This document shows, one piece after another, positions 60,761 through 64,000 of a stretch of 64,000 bases of DNA (positions are counted from its first letter, which is position 1; the number at the start of each line of letters is the position of its first letter). This DNA comes from Bacillota bacterium (GTDB lineage Bacteria; Bacillota; Clostridia; Lachnospirales; Lachnospiraceae), in NCBI GenBank assembly GCA_023436225.1, contig JAEZKA010000033.1, positions 62,001-126,000 of the forward strand, read 5' to 3'. A program made the position numbers and the translations under genes. The notes beneath the pieces are model-generated. The model searched no databases. It was not told the origin of the DNA and saw nothing but the letters and a program-made list of their open reading frames with translations.

Positions 60761-60803
60761 TAAATCGCTTTATTATTATACAATGCCTGATTTTTATTGT
60801 CAA
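60761..60803 (-). promoter_or_regulatory. Promoter and LacI-type operator of the LacI-ribokinase gene
   Basis: TTGACA (60798-60803) and TATAAT (60775-60780) with a 17-base spacer form a consensus promoter. Just after the -10 lies TAAAGCGATTTA (60761-60772), a near-palindrome centred on CG, the typical LacI-family operator layout. Confidence 0.75.
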
Positions 60804-60891
60804 TATTAGACATTTCTAACAAATGTGATTGTTCCACCGTTCAAAATCCTCCAACTCAATATATTGCATCTAATATAATAAAGCAACAAAA

Positions 60892-60915
60892 AAAGAGTGA
60901 GGTCACCCACTCTTT
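60892..60915 (-). terminator. Terminator of the FAD/Rieske gene
   Basis: AAAGAGTG/CACTCTTT stem followed on the minus strand by TTTTTTGTTG. Confidence 0.8.
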
Positions 60916-60975
60916 CCATGCTGTTTCCTGTATTCCTTTCTAGCACTTCCTCGCCAAAATGATATTATTATGGTA

Positions 60976-62526
60976 TCAGCTCTTCTTTTTTCTTTGACAG
61001 GTATCAAAGGCGTCTCTCATAGCAGGATTATTGATTAGTCTACCCTGGTAATCGAACCGTGAACCATGGCAGGGACAATCCCAGGATAATTCATTCTGAT
61101 TCCACTCTAAGCTACAACCAAGATGTGGACATTTGGTCGAGATAAAATAATACTGATCCTCCGTCTTACGATAGACACCATACTTCTGCCCGTTCTTGTT
61201 GATAATACCTGCCTGTCCTACCTTAATGTCCTTCAGGCTAACACGGGGTATCTTAAGGTGCTCTGATATCAGACTATTTGAGATCACGCCAACATCCATC
61301 AGCATCTTCCTGCTGCCGGAGAACATCAACCGTCTGGGATAAAACACCTTACGATATTCATTGTTTTTACCCATAATCATGTCACTTATTATCATACCCG
61401 ATACCATAGAGCTCGACATACCCCACATATTAAAGCCGGTAGCTACATAGATGTTCGGTGTTGCTGCCGAATATCGTCCGATATATGGAATGGAATCCGG
61501 CGTCATACAGTCCTGATTGGACCAGATATATTTTATCTTCGCTTCCGGATAGTAGCGTCTGGCACTCTCCTCTATTCTTTGGTAAGCATCCTTTGGCTTA
61601 TATTCTCCTGATCGGTGAGTGACCGCTCCAAATATCACGAGCTCCTTGTAATTACGCAGAGAATAGCCCTGAGGATCGGCATCCAGATACATTCCATCAA
61701 GCCGTTTGTTCGTCCCCGTATAGCAACCCTCCAGTGCAGACAGATAATATCTCTCCTGATGGAGCCTCATAAAATAATAACCGGGTCTATTGATGAAGGG
61801 ATAATGGGTTGCCACAACAATTGACTTTGCTCGGACGCTTCCGCTATCAGTAAGAATGGTACCGTCACTTCGCATCTCGGTTATTCTGGTATTCTCATAA
61901 ACCGTCAACTGCTTGGCAATCGCATCCAGGAACTTGAGTGGGTGGAACTGTGCCTGTCGGTTAAAACGTATCGCTGCCTTCACCGGGAAGGGTAGGGTTG
62001 TTTCCTTTGTTAATTCAGCCGGCAGTCCCAGCTTCTTCGCTGCTTCTACCTCCGTAATAATCTTATTCTCGTTTTCCTTAGAATAGATATAGTTCGGCAT
62101 AAATTCAAACTCGCAATCTATTTGCAGGCGACCAATGATCTCCTCATACATCTCAATCGCCTTCTGATTAGCCATGGCATATTCCAAAGCGCGCTCTTCG
62201 CCCTTATAGCTTAAAAGCTTATTATAAATCAGACCATGCTGGGAGGTTATTTTGGCTGTGGTATTCTTTGTCATACCACTTCCTACCTCATTACATTCCA
62301 GGACTACAACCGATACTCCTCTTTCCTGTAGGAGATATGCCGTAAGTATTCCTGCTAACCCACCGCCTATGACGGCTACCTCTGTCGTAATATTCTCCAT
62401 CAGAGCAGGTCTTGCTATCTTAACATTACTCTGATCATAGCGGTATTCCTCCTGAACCCATAGGGATTCACCTCGTTCTATCCCACCACGTTCATAGGTA
62501 CCGTTTTCTTTCCATATAATCTGCAT
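60976..62526 (-). CDS. FAD-dependent oxidoreductase with C-terminal Rieske [2Fe-2S] domain
   Basis: 516 residues. An N-terminal DAO-type flavoprotein (residues about 45-400) begins VAVIGGGLAGILTAYLLQERGVSVVVLE, the FAD-binding fold, and contains VATGFNMWGMSSSMVSG. A Rieske domain (about 420-510) carries the cluster ligands in CPHLGC and CPCHGSRF. Proteins of this architecture pass electrons between flavin and cluster; their substrates are unknown. The ATG at 62526 has GAGG 8 bases upstream. It is a single gene, divergent from the two-component system at 62785. Confidence 0.9.
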   Translation of the reverse strand: MQIIWKENGTYERGGIERGESLWVQEEYRYDQSNVKIARPALMENITTEVAVIGGGLAGILTAYLLQERGVSVVVLECNEVGSGMTKNTTAKITSQHGLIYNKLLSYKGEERALEYAMANQKAIEMYEEIIGRLQIDCEFEFMPNYIYSKENENKIITEVEAAKKLGLPAELTKETTLPFPVKAAIRFNRQAQFHPLKFLDAIAKQLTVYENTRITEMRSDGTILTDSGSVRAKSIVVATHYPFINRPGYYFMRLHQERYYLSALEGCYTGTNKRLDGMYLDADPQGYSLRNYKELVIFGAVTHRSGEYKPKDAYQRIEESARRYYPEAKIKYIWSNQDCMTPDSIPYIGRYSAATPNIYVATGFNMWGMSSSMVSGMIISDMIMGKNNEYRKVFYPRRLMFSGSRKMLMDVGVISNSLISEHLKIPRVSLKDIKVGQAGIINKNGQKYGVYRKTEDQYYFISTKCPHLGCSLEWNQNELSWDCPCHGSRFDYQGRLINNPAMRDAFDTCQRKKKS

Positions 62527-62704
62527 TATTTTCACCTCACGGTTATATTTACCATAATACCAACTTATTATTCAATACAATCACTCCTCTTCTATCATTC
62601 ATTATGCTTAAGACTAACCGATATCAATCGAAGCATGAGTTTGATCCATGACTTCCGAAATCTGAGTATATGCATCTGTTGTTTTTTACTTTCTTGCATT
62701 TAAG

Positions 62705-62752
62705 AATGACATTTTCCTATATCTGGATTATAATAATTACATTGATGTCATT
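62705..62752 (+). promoter_or_regulatory. Promoter of the two-component genes with flanking inverted repeat
   Basis: ATGACA (62706-62711) and TATAAT (62729-62734) are 17 bases apart. AATGACAT (62705-62712) and ATGTCATT (62745-62752) are perfect complements on either side and could bind the response regulator. Confidence 0.6.
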
Positions 62753-62784
62753 TTATAAATCGATAGCAAACGGGGGAACGATCG

Positions 62785-63459
62785 ATGGAGTATGATTGCT
62801 TAATTATTGATGATGAGACAGCGCTGGGGTTGGCTACCTGCGAATATTTTCAGATGTTTGGAGTATCAGCAGCCTTTGTCTCCAATTCAACGGATTGCCT
62901 GGAATTCCTCGGACAGAATCGGGTGAAGTTGATATTACTGGATATCAATCTGGAGGGAGAGAGTGGCTTTGCGTTATGCGTTAAGCTCAGGCAGACCACA
63001 AATATTCCGATTATCTTCATCAGTGCAAGACAAAGTGAGGATGATGTCCTGATTGCACTGAACATTGGTGGTGATGATTATATTCAGAAGCCATATTCCC
63101 TAAGTATTCTTCTCGCCAAGGTCCGTATTGCACTTAAGCGTCAGAACGAAACCCATGAAAGCGCAGCTCCTACCACATCCGGACTAGTTCTGGACGAGGA
63201 CGCCATGAAGGTGTTCGTAGACGGTAAGGAGGTAACGCTTAAGACGAAGGAATTCAAGCTGCTCCATTATCTATATCTGAATAGGAATAAGGTAATTCAC
63301 AAGAAGGAACTCTTTGATAATGTCTGGGGCGATGAGTTCTTCAGTGATGGCACTCTGAATGTACATATCCGCAAAATCCGAGAAAAGATAGAAAGAAACC
63401 CCAACGAACCTGAGTACATTAAGACGGTGTGGGGTACGGGGTATCGATTGGAAATATGA
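62785..63459 (+). CDS. OmpR-type response regulator
   Basis: 224 residues: receiver domain (IIDDETALG, phospho-Asp in LILLDINLEGESG, Lys in IQKPYS) and OmpR-type winged helix (TLKTKEFKLLHYLYLNRNKVIHKKELFDNVWGDEFFSDGTLNVHIRKIREKIE). It is followed at once by a kinase gene overlapping by ATGA. GGGGGAA precedes the ATG. The signal is not evident from the genes in view. Confidence 0.93.
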   Translation: MEYDCLIIDDETALGLATCEYFQMFGVSAAFVSNSTDCLEFLGQNRVKLILLDINLEGESGFALCVKLRQTTNIPIIFISARQSEDDVLIALNIGGDDYIQKPYSLSILLAKVRIALKRQNETHESAAPTTSGLVLDEDAMKVFVDGKEVTLKTKEFKLLHYLYLNRNKVIHKKELFDNVWGDEFFSDGTLNVHIRKIREKIERNPNEPEYIKTVWGTGYRLEI

Positions 63460-64000
63460 AGCTACGATATCTGATAATTCTGTTAAATATCAGCCTATGT
63501 GCCATACTCTTGTATTGCACCCTACAGCTGAACTCCCTGGAATACCATGCTGCTAACCTTCCCCTGATCAATGACCGCTTAAAATCGATTGAAGATAATC
63601 TGAGGGAGGGGCGCTCTGCCCAGTCCATCATGGAGGAATACGATTGTACGATCATCTACGTCTCCGACACCGATTATACCTCCACTCTGTACCAAAGCAT
63701 TGATCATGGTGATATTATCCTTGATTATCTTGAGGGAGATCGATTGCAGGCTAAGATTATATTTCAGCGTAGTGATGATTCCCTTTTATTAATAAAGAAG
63801 CAGCTTCTAATAATCTCCTGTCTGCTGATCGGCATTGTCTTAGTAATAATGAACCTAGCCTTCCTTATGATCCACCTTAGAATCCTTCGACCCTTTGATC
63901 GTCTGAAACGATTCGCCACTAATATATCCGTCGGTAATTTTGATATTCCTCTCTATATGCAGAGGGATAATTATTTCGGTGCCTTTACCGAGAGCTTTGA
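63456..64000 (+). CDS. Sensor histidine kinase (5' part; runs off the window)
   Basis: The ATG at 63456 overlaps the stop of the response regulator. About 181 residues are visible: helix 1 (residues 5-25), an extracytoplasmic segment of about 85 residues, helix 2 (about 113-137), and the beginning of a HAMP-like linker (RILRPFDRLKRFATNISVGNFDIPL). The kinase core lies beyond the right edge. The identification rests on the arrangement and layout. Confidence 0.85.
   Translation, partial: MKLRYLIILLNISLCAILLYCTLQLNSLEYHAANLPLINDRLKSIEDNLREGRSAQSIMEEYDCTIIYVSDTDYTSTLYQSIDHGDIILDYLEGDRLQAKIIFQRSDDSLLLIKKQLLIISCLLIGIVLVIMNLAFLMIHLRILRPFDRLKRFATNISVGNFDIPLYMQRDNYFGAFTESF

Noticed and set aside
1..64000. 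CRISPR arrays, rRNA genes, insertion sequences
   Set aside because: No regularly spaced repeats, rRNA sequence or transposase-like protein was seen anywhere in the window.

Overview
The window looks like a chromosomal segment of an anaerobic, low-GC Firmicute, most likely a clostridium of the Lachnospiraceae (Lachnoclostridium/Anaerocolumna type). The reasons are AT-rich intergenic DNA, strong GGAGG ribosome sites, frequent TTG starts, sigma-A promoters close to TTGACA-17-TATAAT, a monomeric B12-dependent class II ribonucleotide reductase, YesN/AraC and CUT1-type sugar transport genes, and soluble chemoreceptors. No phage genes, transposases or CRISPR arrays were seen. The placement is inferred from gene content only.

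Layout. 1-1.2 kb: end of a molybdate ABC transporter locus (modB, modA). 1.5-3.6 kb: class II ribonucleotide reductase under a promoter carrying two NrdR boxes. 3.9-5.5 kb: small membrane protein and a tandem GNAT acetyltransferase. 5.6-8.3 kb: TldE/TldD protease pair with a palindromic operator. 8.6-12.5 kb: sugar-catabolic operon (isomerase-like barrel and two Gfo/Idh/MocA dehydrogenases) divergent from an AraC regulator. 12.6-17.8 kb: MBL hydrolase, a small basic protein, and an amino-sugar regulon (SIS protein, NagR-like GntR regulator, nagB, nagA) tied together by matching TTGTTATAACAA operators. 17.8-22.3 kb: CotH-kinase lipoprotein and a secreted serine hydrolase. 22.6-24.7 kb: PadR-HAAS-DUF4097 module. 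24.9-33.2 kb: DUF2935 protein, hydrolase-LytTR-DUF3021 operon, flotillin/NfeD operon, PilZ protein and a DUF368 (PopT-type) lipid-carrier translocase.

33.4-43.3 kb holds an unusual transport locus. Two MalF/MalG-type permeases are followed by a very long coiled-coil HlyD/MacA-like adaptor and a membrane protein with a MacB-like extracytoplasmic domain. A two-component system and a divergent large solute-binding lipoprotein lie beside it, and there is no ATPase. 43.5-46.6 kb: overlapping TPR-GGDEF and CapA genes. 46.8-48.7 kb is a deletion-scarred sugar-uptake locus: a YesN-type response regulator is fused in frame to the C-terminal half of a sugar permease, next to a truncated thuA.

49-55 kb: soluble CZB chemoreceptor, DUF1398 protein, secreted 5'-nucleotidase, PNPOx-like protein, XRE-DUF5680 regulator and a tRNA-Leu(AAG). 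Copies of the 3' end of this tRNA recur at 54.89 kb and 49.03 kb. 55.3-60.7 kb: a ribosyl-compound locus with an ADP-ribosylglycohydrolase-like enzyme, a ribokinase and a LacI-ribokinase fusion that probably controls its own promoter. 61-64 kb: FAD/Rieske oxidoreductase and the start of another OmpR-type two-component system.

The strongest candidates for something undescribed are the ATPase-less importer/adaptor operon at 33.4-38.7 kb, the regulator-permease fusion at 47.3-48.7 kb, and the ADP-ribosylglycohydrolase plus LacI-ribokinase locus at 55.3-60.7 kb. All functions are read from motifs and context; no database search was possible.
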